Source: B1 sp044370475 (lineage in GTDB: Bacteria > Bacteroidota > Bacteroidia > UKL13-3). From it: DNA of 33,389 nucleotides. Shown one piece after another: positions 8,545-16,541 of the stretch (within the stretch, counting starts at the first letter, position 1; each line of letters opens with the position of its first letter). The position numbers and the translations under genes were made by a program. Location: assembly GCA_044370475.1 (NCBI GenBank), contig JBILVK010000024.1, forward strand, positions 1 to 33,389, written 5' to 3'. Under the pieces are notes generated by a model. The model made no database searches, had not been told where the DNA came from, and was given only the letters and a program-made list of their open reading frames with translations.

Positions 8545-10812
8545 TTATTGCTTGATAATTTTATTAAAATAATACTGACTGGTATTGGGCTCAGAAACCC
8601 TTAGGAAATACATTCCCGACAGAAGGTTATTAGTTGGTAAAGTAATTTTATTTACTCCATTGCCTGCTAATATATCTATACGCATTTCTTCTTTTAATTG
8701 CCCTGTTAAGGAAAAGAGCTCTATCAATAATTTGGCATTTCTATCGTTGTAAATTGTTAAAAAACAATCTTGCGTAAATGGATTTGGAAATACATATGCA
8801 ACCATCCAACCATTATAGATTGTAACGGATATGGTGTTGGAGTAGGAGAAATTATTGTTTACATCTATCTGCTTTATTCTGTAAAACCAGGTGCCATTTA
8901 TGGTTTTTGAGAAAAGTTCATGCAAAAATTGGTATTTTGTTGTTACATAGCTTGTAGATTGTTTAGAAGGAATACTTCCAACCTCAAAAAAATCGATGCC
9001 GTTTCCACTGCATTCAATTTTAAACTCTTTGTTATTTATTTCTTGCGCACAGGCAAAATTAATTTCGCACAAATTCCAATCAATTTGTTTGGCAGATAAA
9101 GACAACCAACTTACAGGTAAAGTTGGCGTATATAAAGGAGCTCCGCTTAGAATGAGCGAAAATTTTTGAGGCAAATTGGCTTGAAGATTCCCTTTGTGAG
9201 TGAGCCTTAATCGGTAGCGACCCGTTGGCAGATTGGTAGCATATAATTGCTCCACATTGTCTCTAAAATTATCGCCAGTACTTGCCGCTTGTGCTGGATT
9301 TGCTGGATTTAACACAAAAGGAGAAATCAATACATTGCCATTTAAATTGAGCAGTCGAAGATCTATGTCGTTCACCAATTTTAAGGTAGCATCATTATAG
9401 GCAGGTGCTGCAGTAACACCCTTTGGGTCTGTATAAGCAAGGGTAACTCTTAAGGTATCGCCAGCTACATAATAGATATCTTGAACAAAGGTATCTGCAT
9501 TGTTTAATTGAGCTTCTATTAAAGTATTATACACAGAATCTCGTAAGCAAATAGCAGCTTTGGCTATATTGGGCAATCCCCAACCACATTCGTAATCTGG
9601 TCCGGGCAATGGCTTACACCTTGTGGCAGTATGAATGGCCAAAGCCTTTAAGCTTGAACTCAACATATATCGTCCCTTTAACTGTTGGTGATATTGCTGC
9701 AAAAGCAAAAGAGAGCCAGTAACATTTGGGGCCGACATGGAAGTGCCACCCAAGAAGGCATAATCAGAATCGTGGCTAGAAGAAGTACTATAAATGGAAC
9801 CACTTGCGGCAACTAAATCGGGCTTAATTCTGCCATCATCTGTTGGTCCCCAACTAGAGAATGAAAGTAAGTTTATTGCGCTAGAGCTAGTAAACCCATT
9901 GGGCAAAGCGCCCACAGCACCCACGGTTAAAATATTCTTGGCATTGCCAAAGGTGGAGATACAATCGTAGGGACCAACGGTATCTCTGGTAGTTGTGGTA
10001 AGTGCCCAAGCAGAGCCATTCCAATAGTAATGTAAAGTATTTGGAGGCACAGAACTACCACGATCGTTGCCTGCAGCTTTTACCATTAAATAATAGGGAT
10101 TTTGAAAGGCAACACTGTCCCAAATTCTGCTTCTATTATCATAGTATCCGTACTTCCAATCGCGCATTTGGTTCAAGGCAGAATCGCCATACCAATACCA
10201 ATTTCCGTTTATAAATTGCCAAGCTGTAGTAGAGGCATATGAATGATTAGACAGTAATAAATTGGGGGCTGCTGCAATAATTTCGGCATTGTCGTTAGAG
10301 AAGTTCCAACTCTTCAATTGGGTTTGATAGCTCATGCCGCGCACATCTGGGATTATGCCAGTTGCCATCATGTTGCCAGCCACCAAAGTGCTGTGCGAGC
10401 TTATGGTAGAAGGACTATCAAGCACCACTACCCTGCCCAATAATTCTTTGTGGGAAGTTCTAACCGCACCACCATCCCAAATACCCAATTTATTTATACC
10501 AGCGCCAGATAGGTTCAGACCGAGAGAAGCGCCAGCCCATAAATGTTGAGTACCTAAAGTTCTTGCTGCAAAAAGATTGTTGCAGGTGCAAAGAAATTGC
10601 GGTTGATTGTTGTATCCATAGCCGTCAAAAGCGCATTCATTGCCCTTGTTGCTTATAAATTTAGAAGGAATTTGAGGGTTTTGGAGGGTGTAATTACTCC
10701 ATTGCTTAGTAAATATTTCGGTCTGAACCGAATCTGCCTGCAGGGATTTTTGAGCATGGATATTTTGCATACCCATGACAAAAAGCGATGTAAGCAGAAC
10801 GAGGAATCGCAT
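8545..10812 (-). CDS. Secreted subtilisin-like (S8) serine protease with T9SS sorting domain
   Basis: 755 residues. Signal peptide at 1-20. The S8 catalytic triad is seen as Asp113 (GIWDGG), His140 (SSHSTLVAG) and Ser358 (GGTSMSAPN), with the oxyanion Asn249 in AAGNDRG. A beta-sandwich at about 425-560 resembles the domain that follows the catalytic part in other S8 proteases (TLAYTDPKG, LVNDIDLRL). The last 80 residues (FPNPFTQD, then LSGMYFLRVSE, ending KIIKQ) form a type A Por/T9SS sorting domain, which directs export through the type IX system and usually surface anchoring. About eleven cysteines are present. Its ATG overlaps the stop of the TlpA-like gene by one base, so the two are co-translated. 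Substrate unknown; peptide or protein degradation for nutrition is likely. Confidence 0.93.
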   Translation of the reverse strand: MRFLVLLTSLFVMGMQNIHAQKSLQADSVQTEIFTKQWSNYTLQNPQIPSKFISNKGNECAFDGYGYNNQPQFLCTCNNLFAARTLGTQHLWAGASLGLNLSGAGINKLGIWDGGAVRTSHKELLGRVVVLDSPSTISSHSTLVAGNMMATGIIPDVRGMSYQTQLKSWNFSNDNAEIIAAAPNLLLSNHSYASTTAWQFINGNWYWYGDSALNQMRDWKYGYYDNRSRIWDSVAFQNPYYLMVKAAGNDRGSSVPPNTLHYYWNGSAWALTTTTRDTVGPYDCISTFGNAKNILTVGAVGALPNGFTSSSAINLLSFSSWGPTDDGRIKPDLVAASGSIYSTSSSHDSDYAFLGGTSMSAPNVTGSLLLLQQYHQQLKGRYMLSSSLKALAIHTATRCKPLPGPDYECGWGLPNIAKAAICLRDSVYNTLIEAQLNNADTFVQDIYYVAGDTLRVTLAYTDPKGVTAAPAYNDATLKLVNDIDLRLLNLNGNVLISPFVLNPANPAQAASTGDNFRDNVEQLYATNLPTGRYRLRLTHKGNLQANLPQKFSLILSGAPLYTPTLPVSWLSLSAKQIDWNLCEINFACAQEINNKEFKIECSGNGIDFFEVGSIPSKQSTSYVTTKYQFLHELFSKTINGTWFYRIKQIDVNNNFSYSNTISVTIYNGWMVAYVFPNPFTQDCFLTIYNDRNAKLLIELFSLTGQLKEEMRIDILAGNGVNKITLPTNNLLSGMYFLRVSEPNTSQYYFNKIIKQ
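10512..10521 (+). repeat. GGTTCRRACC motif, copy 4 (GGTTCAGACC)
   Basis: Exact copy inside the subtilase gene, read on the gene strand as G-L-N. Confidence 0.75.
10720..10729 (-). repeat. GGTTCRRACC motif, copy 5 (GGTTCAGACC on minus strand)
   Basis: Second copy in the subtilase gene, about 200 nt from copy 4 and in opposite orientation, read as V-Q-T. The flanks extend the palindrome to TTCGGTCTGAACCGAA. Confidence 0.75.
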
Positions 10813-11315
10813 TACTTTTTGGCAGTAAGCGACTTGATTTTCTCTTCAAGTGCAAACTCATCGCCTTCTACATATCCACTGTGTTGGTAAACAACCTTCC
10901 CATTTTGATCGAGCAAAAAAGTATGAGGAATTTGCACAATATTTAAGGCACGTTGGAAGTCTTGATTTACATCCATAATAATCTCGTACTCCCAACCCTG
11001 ACCGTCTACGTAAGGCTTAACCTTTTGTATGTTTCTTGCATTGTCTGTACAAACGGCAACCAATTGAACATCATATTTGGTTTTCCAATCCTCGTAAACC
11101 TCATTGATATTGTTTAATTCTTTTTTGCAAGGAGAGCACCAAGTAGCCCAAAAACTTATGATGGTAATTTTGCCGCTCTTGCTATAGTCTTCCATATTTT
11201 TGGCTTTGCCATTCATATCCTTTAATACGATGTTAGGCATGGTTTGAGCATCTTTTTGTGCCCAAGTACTTAAGGAGAAAATGGTAAAAACCACTAAAAT
11301 CAATGCTTTTTTCAT
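10812..11315 (-). CDS. TlpA/ResA-like thioredoxin-fold protein, exported
   Basis: 167 residues. Signal peptide at 1-19 (ends TWAQ). The thioredoxin fold carries the redox motif WATWCSPCKKEL (Cys60, Cys63), and the cis-Pro segment is VQIPHTFLLDQNGKVV. It belongs to the AhpC/TSA-TlpA group that reduces or isomerises disulfides in the periplasm. It is the upstream gene of a two-gene unit with the subtilase, sharing the base at 10812 (TAATG), which suggests that it may help fold the cysteine-containing protease, although that link is inference. Length is normal for a single-domain TlpA protein. Confidence 0.9.
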   Translation of the reverse strand: MKKALILVVFTIFSLSTWAQKDAQTMPNIVLKDMNGKAKNMEDYSKSGKITIISFWATWCSPCKKELNNINEVYEDWKTKYDVQLVAVCTDNARNIQKVKPYVDGQGWEYEIIMDVNQDFQRALNIVQIPHTFLLDQNGKVVYQHSGYVEGDEFALEEKIKSLTAKK

Positions 11316-11381
11316 GTTGCTAAATTAATAAAAAAAATAATAGCAAAATACCTGCCAAGCTTTTTATTTAAAATTGAAAGG

Positions 11382-11413
11382 TTGCAAAACTGAAGTAGAA
11401 TTAATTACCTTCG
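11382..11413 (+). promoter_or_regulatory. Bacteroidota-type promoter before the 94-residue membrane protein
   Basis: TTG at 11382-11384, a 21-nt spacer, then TACCTTCG at 11406-11413 (one mismatch to TAnnTTTG). It ends 7 nt before the TTG start codon at 11421. Confidence 0.55.
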
Positions 11414-11420
11414 AAAGGTT

Positions 11421-11705
11421 TTGAGAATAATTGGTAAATCTGAATCCTTATTTAAAAAGAAAGAAAGCTCGCAGAACGACTTAGACGCTCTGGTTGAGGA
11501 AGAACGCTCCAAACTTGTTGAACAGGTTTTTGGGGTATTGTACATTATTTTTATTGTAGGAATAACACTGGCTGTTTTGATGGAATTAAAAATGGAATAT
11601 CAGATTGACTTGTTTCCTGGCATTAACACGCCATTTGACGACGTTTACCGCGATGCCAAAAACACCCTGTCGGGTGGAAGTCCGCCAGAAACACCTAACC
11701 AATAA
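11421..11705 (+). CDS. Small single-pass membrane protein of unknown function
   Basis: 94 residues from a TTG start; no in-frame ATG precedes it and an in-frame stop lies at 11391, so TTG is the best available start. The N-terminal 35 residues are charged (LFKKKESSQNDLDALVEEER), residues about 37-57 form one membrane helix (VFGVLYIIFIVGITLAVLMEL), and the remaining tail is acidic and ends in a Pro-rich stretch. I recognise no family. A promoter-like element sits immediately upstream, which favours a real gene. It may be co-transcribed with the next small membrane protein, 152 nt downstream. Confidence 0.6.
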   Translation: MRIIGKSESLFKKKESSQNDLDALVEEERSKLVEQVFGVLYIIFIVGITLAVLMELKMEYQIDLFPGINTPFDDVYRDAKNTLSGGSPPETPNQ

Positions 11706-11857
11706 CTCAAAATAGTCCAGTATTTCCCAAAATGAGCCTGGCATAAGAGAATAAAAAAAACAGACACCAGCCGCAAGGCCAGTAAAATATAGAAAAATTA
11801 AAAAAAACAGGAATTGGATTTAGATTTGTATTAATAACTTCATAAATAAACAAGATT

Positions 11858-12160
11858 ATGTTACTTACAATTTTCATCATACTTTTAGCCATCAACGTGA
11901 TTGGTTTTTTAAACCGCAAAAGAGCTTGGTCAAAAATATTTTTGGTGAGCCAAGTATTTGTAGTAGGCGGTCTAGTTATTATGTTTAATGTATACAATAG
12001 CCAAACCGGCATACAAGGTATACAGGCAAAGAAAAATGGCACTGAAATGCCTGCTAAGGTAGACGACTTAAAAAACATGGCTAAACAAAATAAAGACCAT
12101 GTTGATACAGTTGATGCTGAGAAAGAAGAACAAAGTGGCAACCAGGTGAAAGGTTTCTAA
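11858..12160 (+). CDS. Small two-helix membrane protein of unknown function
   Basis: 100 residues from an ATG. Two hydrophobic helices lie at about 1-17 and 27-45 with a short basic loop between (NRKRAWSK). A hydrophilic, mostly charged C-terminal half (residues 50-100) follows that would lie on one side of the membrane. No family is recognised. A strong intrinsic terminator begins 42 nt after the stop, supporting transcription in this direction. A 144-codon frame on the opposite strand over the same bases is rejected in favour of this gene. Confidence 0.65.
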   Translation: MLLTIFIILLAINVIGFLNRKRAWSKIFLVSQVFVVGGLVIMFNVYNSQTGIQGIQAKKNGTEMPAKVDDLKNMAKQNKDHVDTVDAEKEEQSGNQVKGF

Positions 12161-12202
12161 GATTCAAAGAATATTGGAGGCTAAAGGTATTTAGCTTTAC
12201 AG

Positions 12203-12240
12203 AAATAGCTGTTCTAATGATTTAGGGCAGCTATTTTTTT
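12203..12240 (+). terminator. Rho-independent terminator
   Basis: The 15-nt arms AAATAGCTGTTCTAA and TTAGGGCAGCTATTT pair throughout (13 Watson-Crick, 2 G-U) around the loop TGAT, followed by TTTT. It ends the transcript of the 100-residue membrane protein. Confidence 0.85.
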
Positions 12241-12283
12241 GTAGAAAGGATACTTTAATTTAGGTAAGACTGGTATTTGTTGG

Positions 12284-12353
12284 AGCAAGTTATTGTTGTT
12301 ATAGCATTTTATTAATAGCAAGTTATTCAAGGTTGTTACAACATTTTATTCAT
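12284..12353. repeat. Two-copy imperfect tandem repeat, 33 and 37 nt
   Basis: Copy one is 12284-12316 and copy two is 12317-12353. Both start AGCAAGTTATT and share GTTGTTA and CATTTTATT; the second has four extra bases (CAAG). Non-coding; role unknown. Confidence 0.6.
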
Positions 12354-12412
12354 ACTAGTAATTTAATGCTTAAAGGGCCATTTTTTTTTAGAATTGAACA
12401 ATTCATGATGGA

Positions 12413-12431
12413 AGTAAAAGGAGCTTTTACT
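12413..12431. other. Stem-loop downstream of the M1 peptidase gene
   Basis: Perfect 8-bp arms AGTAAAAG and CTTTTACT around a 3-nt loop. There is no following U-tract on either strand, so it may protect a 3' end but is not a typical terminator. Confidence 0.35.
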
Positions 12432-12460
12432 AAACAATCAATTTAACTTTGGAAACTAGG

Positions 12461-14083
12461 TTATTTTAGCTTTTCGGGGATGGCAATTTTCTTCACATTA
12501 ATAAGAAAATGTTGCTCATCTACTTTAAAATCATCTACACTTATATAAGGTAAATCGTATACCTGCCACTTTTTTTCAGCCATCACAAAGTCAAAATTCC
12601 CCTTACTTAGCGCAACTTTTATGGGCAAACGCAAAGTTTTCACATTTGCATTGATATGGTAATAAAGCTCGTTTAATCCGTTTTTGTTCACAATAAAATA
12701 TTCGAACACAGGCAACTCTGCATGTCTCAGGTACTGATTAAACAAGGGTTTAAAGTCGTAATTGGTTCTGGCACTGATGAAATTTTCTACCTCGGTACCT
12801 TTCACAATTTTGTGGTAAAACTTTCTATTTAAATCCTTCAAGGTATTGAACCAAAGGGTATCATTATCTAAAATAGACCGCATGGTATGCAGCATCCAAG
12901 CACCCTTGTAATAAATATCATTATCGGGGTGCTTCATATTGGCAAAAGGTTTTCCCACCATGGCAGTGGCATTTTTTATATTTCCTTTCTGACCCAACAA
13001 GTATTGAACAGATCTGGCCTTACCATATTGCTTTTCTACAAATAATGCCTCGCTATAGGTGGTAAATCCCTCATGAATCCACATATCTGCTTTATCATAA
13101 GCGGTGATGCTATTTCCGAACCATTCGTGACCGCTTTCGTGCACAATGATAAAATCGAAGCCAAATCTATTGTTTTCATAATTGTTGCCATAAGCCACAC
13201 AGCTTTGGTGCTCCATGCCCCAATAAGGCGTTTCTACAAGCTTGTAGCCATCTTGGTAGAAAGGGTATTTACCAAAATACCCTTCAAATGTTTTGAGCAT
13301 TCTCTTTACCTGTTGAAAATGCGTTTTGGCCTGATCCAAATTCCCTTGCAGCACATAATAGTTTAGCGACAAACGTTCATTGAACTCATTTACATAAACA
13401 TCTTCCCAATGTGCGTAATTGCCTATATTTAGGGTAATATTGTAGTTGTTTATAGGAGATTTAACCTCCCAAACAAATTGGGTATAAGCATTTGGGAGCG
13501 GCTTTCTGGAGAGTAATTTTCCATTGCTCACGGCAATTAAGGGGTTTGGCACATCAAGGGTAATTTTTACATAGGAAGGTTCATCGCTCCATTGGTTTTT
13601 GCAAGGAATCCAGCAGGATGCACCAATTCCCTCACAAGCTAGTCCTACCCAAGGGTTGCCCAAGCTATCTTTGCTCCACACGAAGCCACCATCCCATGGC
13701 GCCTTTTTTGCCTCTATGGGTTTGCCAGAATAGTAAACAATGAAAGAAAGTGTTTCTCCTTTTTTGGCTGACTTGGTTAATTGAACCAGAAGGGTGTTTG
13801 TGTCTCTTTGAAAGGAGAGCAATTTACCATCGGCCACCACAGAGGAAACACTCATTTGAGGAAACAAATCGAGTTTTACGCTAGAGAATCCTTTAAGGGC
13901 AAGGAAGGTTATTTCGTTGGAACCCTCAATAAACTTTTGGGCGGGATTAACTTTGAGATGAATATCATAAGCTATTACATCAAAATTGTTATCAGCCGTT
14001 TTTGGTTCGGCCCGCAATAAAACAGGAAGAAAAAGAAGGAAAAATATAGCTAAAAAAAGGAAAGATTTGAATGAATTAATCAT
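12461..14083 (-). CDS. M1-family (aminopeptidase-like) zinc metallopeptidase, exported
   Basis: 540 residues from the ATG at 14083, giving a clean signal peptide (MINSFKSFLFLAIFFLLFLP, cleavage near LRAEP). An ORF start at 14125 would put 14 extra residues before this and is rejected. The zinc site is complete: HESGH (His315, Glu316, His319) and Glu338 after an 18-residue spacer (WIHEGF). The exopeptidase GAMEN motif is seen as GMEHQ. The N-terminal beta domain is present, while the long C-terminal helical domain of full M1 aminopeptidases is reduced, as in the short secreted group. Likely trims peptides from the N-terminus in the periplasm or outside. Its start overlaps the end of the preceding unknown gene by 8 nt. 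Confidence 0.9.
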   Translation of the reverse strand: MINSFKSFLFLAIFFLLFLPVLLRAEPKTADNNFDVIAYDIHLKVNPAQKFIEGSNEITFLALKGFSSVKLDLFPQMSVSSVVADGKLLSFQRDTNTLLVQLTKSAKKGETLSFIVYYSGKPIEAKKAPWDGGFVWSKDSLGNPWVGLACEGIGASCWIPCKNQWSDEPSYVKITLDVPNPLIAVSNGKLLSRKPLPNAYTQFVWEVKSPINNYNITLNIGNYAHWEDVYVNEFNERLSLNYYVLQGNLDQAKTHFQQVKRMLKTFEGYFGKYPFYQDGYKLVETPYWGMEHQSCVAYGNNYENNRFGFDFIIVHESGHEWFGNSITAYDKADMWIHEGFTTYSEALFVEKQYGKARSVQYLLGQKGNIKNATAMVGKPFANMKHPDNDIYYKGAWMLHTMRSILDNDTLWFNTLKDLNRKFYHKIVKGTEVENFISARTNYDFKPLFNQYLRHAELPVFEYFIVNKNGLNELYYHINANVKTLRLPIKVALSKGNFDFVMAEKKWQVYDLPYISVDDFKVDEQHFLINVKKIAIPEKLK

Positions 14084-14678
14084 CGAAACGAATACCGGTT
14101 GCCACCTTATATTTAATGTAATCATTGAACTTAGGATTGTATAATTCTCTCTCTTGGTACTCTATTGTTACATTTTTGTTTTTGCCACCTTTAAGCAACA
14201 TTTCTGAGTTTTTGAAATACTCTAACCAGATAATTTTCTGGTCTCTTCCATCGCTATCTTTAATTACGATGCTAATAAATTGTTCGGTAACAAAATCTGT
14301 AATGGTACCTTCTATGGAGTTTGTTTCTGCCTCATCTGAAGTAATTTTGGTGATTAAATCTGTGAAGGTTGGGCAAGAGGAAGCCATTTTTAAGCCCACC
14401 AATCTACCTAGTTTTTCGCCATCGCCTTTATCTACCTTTTTCATATCGATGCCATAGCTTTGCTTCAATTGCTTTTCGTAGGGTTGAGAAGCTTTCATCA
14501 TGCAAAGTCCAAGCTCAATGGTAAGCTTTTCTTTGGGCATGTTTTTTATATCGAGTGCAGTGATACAATCGCAGCTATGAACTGAAATAGAATCTAACAC
14601 ATCTTGCGCTTGACTAAAGGTGAAAAATAAGATACCTAAACAGGTAAATAAGAACTTCTTGAAAGGAATAAATGTCAT
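14076..14678 (-). CDS. Exported protein of unknown function
   Basis: 200 residues. Signal peptide at 1-24 (ends FSQAQ). The mature part begins with a CDC motif (HSCDCITALD) and has further cysteines near residues 58 and 101 (GLCMMKAS, ASSCPTF), so it may form disulfides. The C-terminal half has a beta-rich stretch (TITDFVTEQFISIVIKD) reminiscent of small OB-like folds, but no family is recognised with confidence. It is the first gene of a two-gene unit with the M1 peptidase, sharing 8 nt. Periplasmic location is inferred from the signal peptide. Confidence 0.75.
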   Translation of the reverse strand: MTFIPFKKFLFTCLGILFFTFSQAQDVLDSISVHSCDCITALDIKNMPKEKLTIELGLCMMKASQPYEKQLKQSYGIDMKKVDKGDGEKLGRLVGLKMASSCPTFTDLITKITSDEAETNSIEGTITDFVTEQFISIVIKDSDGRDQKIIWLEYFKNSEMLLKGGKNKNVTIEYQERELYNPKFNDYIKYKVATGIRFDD

Positions 14679-14865
14679 GGATTTTATGTTTTAGGTATGA
14701 TATAAAATTTATAAAGTGGCGTAAATTAAGTTTTTTTTGGATAAACCATGCTTTTTAAGGTTAAATTAAGACTATAATTCATTGCCAACTAAATGGGTAA
14801 AAAACAATTTTCCCTTTAAGGCTAAAAATCATTAAACTTGCATCAAACAAGATTGATATTAAGTT

Positions 14866-15696
14866 ATGAATAATTTACTCAAAGGAAAAAAAGGAATCAT
14901 ATTTGGGGCATTAAACGATAAGAGTATTGCCTGGCAGGTTGCGCTTAAATGTCACGAACAAGGGGCAGAATTTGTTTTAACAAATGCTCCAATAGCGATG
15001 CGTATGGGCGAGATTAATAATTTAGCCGCTATGTGTAACAATGCTCAAATAATACCTTGCGATGTAAGTAAGAATGAGGATATGGAAAACCTCATTACAA
15101 AATCGATGGAAATCTTGGGTGGCAAAATTGATTTTATTCTACATTCTGTAGGTATGAGTTTAAACATACGTAAAGGCAGAACCTATACAGACTTAGATTA
15201 TAAATGGACGCATGAAACCTATGATATAAGCTCTATGAGTTTACATAGATTATTGCAAACTTGTTATAAAATGGATGCCATTAATGAGTGGGGCTCTGTT
15301 GTTGCGCTTACTTATATAGCAGCACAAAGGGTGTTTCCAGATTACAATGAAATGGCAGATGCTAAAGCCTTGTTAGAATCGGTTGCTAGAAGTTTTGGCT
15401 ACCATTATGGAAAGAGCAAAAAAGTAAGGGTTAATACCATATCTCAGAGTCCAACACCTACAACAGCGGGTAGTGGCGTAAAGGGCTTTGGCGACTTCTT
15501 TGATTACGCATCGGCCTTATCTCCTTTAGGAAATGCGAGTGCAGAATCTTGCGCAGAATATTGTGTGATGATGTTCTCTGATTTGAGCAGAATGGTTACC
15601 ATGCAAAACCTATTTCACGACGGAGGGTTTAGCAATACTGGTTTTAGCTATGACGTGATGAAGATCATGGAAGGCAAGAACGAAGCAGGCAGCTAA
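14866..15696 (+). CDS. fabI: Enoyl-[acyl-carrier-protein] reductase (NADH)
   Basis: 276 residues. FabI carries out the last, NADH-dependent reduction in each cycle of type II fatty-acid elongation. The SDR fold starts with KKGIIFGALNDKSIAWQVA, the glycine-poor nucleotide motif typical of FabI. The FabI active site Y-X6-Y-X6-K region is present: Tyr150 (LTYIAAQR), Tyr160 and Lys167 (PDYNEMADAK). The PTPTTAGSG and NTGFS segments near the substrate loop and C-terminus also fit. A -7-like box TAAACTTG (14833-14840) lies 25 nt before the ATG. The gene stands alone, divergent from the exported-protein/M1 operon and convergent with the membrane PAS gene. It is a known target of triclosan-type inhibitors in other bacteria. 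Confidence 0.94.
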   Translation: MNNLLKGKKGIIFGALNDKSIAWQVALKCHEQGAEFVLTNAPIAMRMGEINNLAAMCNNAQIIPCDVSKNEDMENLITKSMEILGGKIDFILHSVGMSLNIRKGRTYTDLDYKWTHETYDISSMSLHRLLQTCYKMDAINEWGSVVALTYIAAQRVFPDYNEMADAKALLESVARSFGYHYGKSKKVRVNTISQSPTPTTAGSGVKGFGDFFDYASALSPLGNASAESCAEYCVMMFSDLSRMVTMQNLFHDGGFSNTGFSYDVMKIMEGKNEAGS

Positions 15697-15714
15697 TTTT
15701 ATTTTAGAAAAGTC

Positions 15715-16374
15715 TTAAAAACTAAATGGCCGTTTGCCTGTAGGTGGCAAACTGGCTGTATTTGCATCTTCAAAGGTTGCTTGTGCAGTTACTATCTCTG
15801 AGTGGCAACTTATGAGTAAATATTCTTTATCTAGCAATTCATATTTAAGAACATTTGCAGAAAGTGATAGCAGTCCTTTTCCCTTTTCTACGAAATGGAT
15901 ATTATCAAAATCTTTGTTGATGTAATTCTTGTTTTGGCACTCAGACATGAGCAATTTATGGGATGTTTCTGAGAGTATATCTAGCAAGGTTATTTGGGCA
16001 ACTTCTTTTGCAGAATAACCCAGCAATTTGTTAAGACTAGAGCTAGAACTGCTTATGGAAAGATCTTTAAGCTTACAGATTAAAACAGGGTATGGTGAGC
16101 TTTTAATGATAAGCTCCATATTTTTACCCGAGTTTACCTCAATGTATTTGTATTTAAAGACCAGGTAAAAAATAAGAAAAGTGGTTATTAAGCCAATAAC
16201 TAATGCTTTAAGCACATTCACTAATTTCACATTGTCTGAACCAAAAATATTGCTGGTACTGATGCTTACCTGATTAATGGCAAAGAACAGGACCGAACAA
16301 ACAATTAAATATAAAATTACAGGTAAGAAACTCTTTCGGAGAGCTATATTTTCGTAATAGTCTTTTGATTCCAT
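15715..16374 (-). CDS. Membrane-anchored PAS-domain protein without output domain
   Basis: 219 residues. Two membrane helices (about 15-35 and 53-74) enclose a short loop of about 18 residues. A single PAS domain follows at about 85-195 (KSSPYPVLICKLKDLSI, NKLLGYSAKEVAQITLLDIL). A run of six serines lies inside it (ISSSSSSLNK). There is no kinase, cyclase or DNA-binding domain after the PAS, and the protein ends in a short tail rich in Pro and Lys. It is divergent from the multi-PAS/kinase/receiver operon (167-nt gap), which suggests that it is a sensor or scaffold partner for those proteins. No function is established. Confidence 0.8.
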   Translation of the reverse strand: MESKDYYENIALRKSFLPVILYLIVCSVLFFAINQVSISTSNIFGSDNVKLVNVLKALVIGLITTFLIFYLVFKYKYIEVNSGKNMELIIKSSPYPVLICKLKDLSISSSSSSLNKLLGYSAKEVAQITLLDILSETSHKLLMSECQNKNYINKDFDNIHFVEKGKGLLSLSANVLKYELLDKEYLLISCHSEIVTAQATFEDANTASLPPTGKRPFSF

Positions 16375-16528
16375 AATACAGATACAATTTTACTTTATTT
16401 TGCTTGTTTAACACCCAATTACTGCAAGCAGAATTGGATTAAACTCAATTAATAAGCAAACTTATATCATTTCTTAATATATATATATTTTTTATTTTGC
16501 AAAGTATAAATAGATAACCAATAATAAC

Positions 16529-16536
16529 TAAATTTG
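16529..16536 (+). promoter_or_regulatory. Candidate -7 box TAAATTTG for the signalling operon
   Basis: Perfect TAnnTTTG match ending 5 nt before the ATG at 16542. The nearest upstream TTG (16497-16499) is 29 nt away, beyond the usual 19-21 nt, so the -33 element is not convincing. Confidence 0.4.
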
Positions 16537-16541
16537 GTGTT

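Larger units (their letters stand above)
12161..12460. other. 300-nt gap between the small membrane protein and the M1 peptidase
   Basis: The gap holds no credible gene. It contains the terminator at 12203-12240, two adjacent copies of a 33-37 nt repeat at 12284-12353, a short palindrome GAATTGAACAATTC at about 12391-12404, and a stem-loop AGTAAAAG-gag-CTTTTACT at 12413-12431 near the 3' end of the minus-strand peptidase operon. Confidence 0.6.

Noticed and set aside
10720..10729. Similarity of GGTCTGAA to the Neisseria DNA uptake sequence (GCCGTCTGAA)
   Set aside because: The shared bases are few, the organism is a Bacteroidota, and the full motif here is an imperfect palindrome; I treat the resemblance as coincidence until a genome-wide count is done.
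11707..12141. A 144-codon minus-strand frame opposite the 100-residue membrane protein
   Set aside because: The plus-strand frame has a clear membrane-protein pattern and is followed by a strong plus-strand terminator; the minus frame has no recognisable features.
16471..16500. TA-dinucleotide run as a phase-variable microsatellite before the signalling operon
   Set aside because: It is short, embedded in generally AT-rich sequence, and not at the spacing of a promoter element; no evidence of variability can be seen from one sequence.
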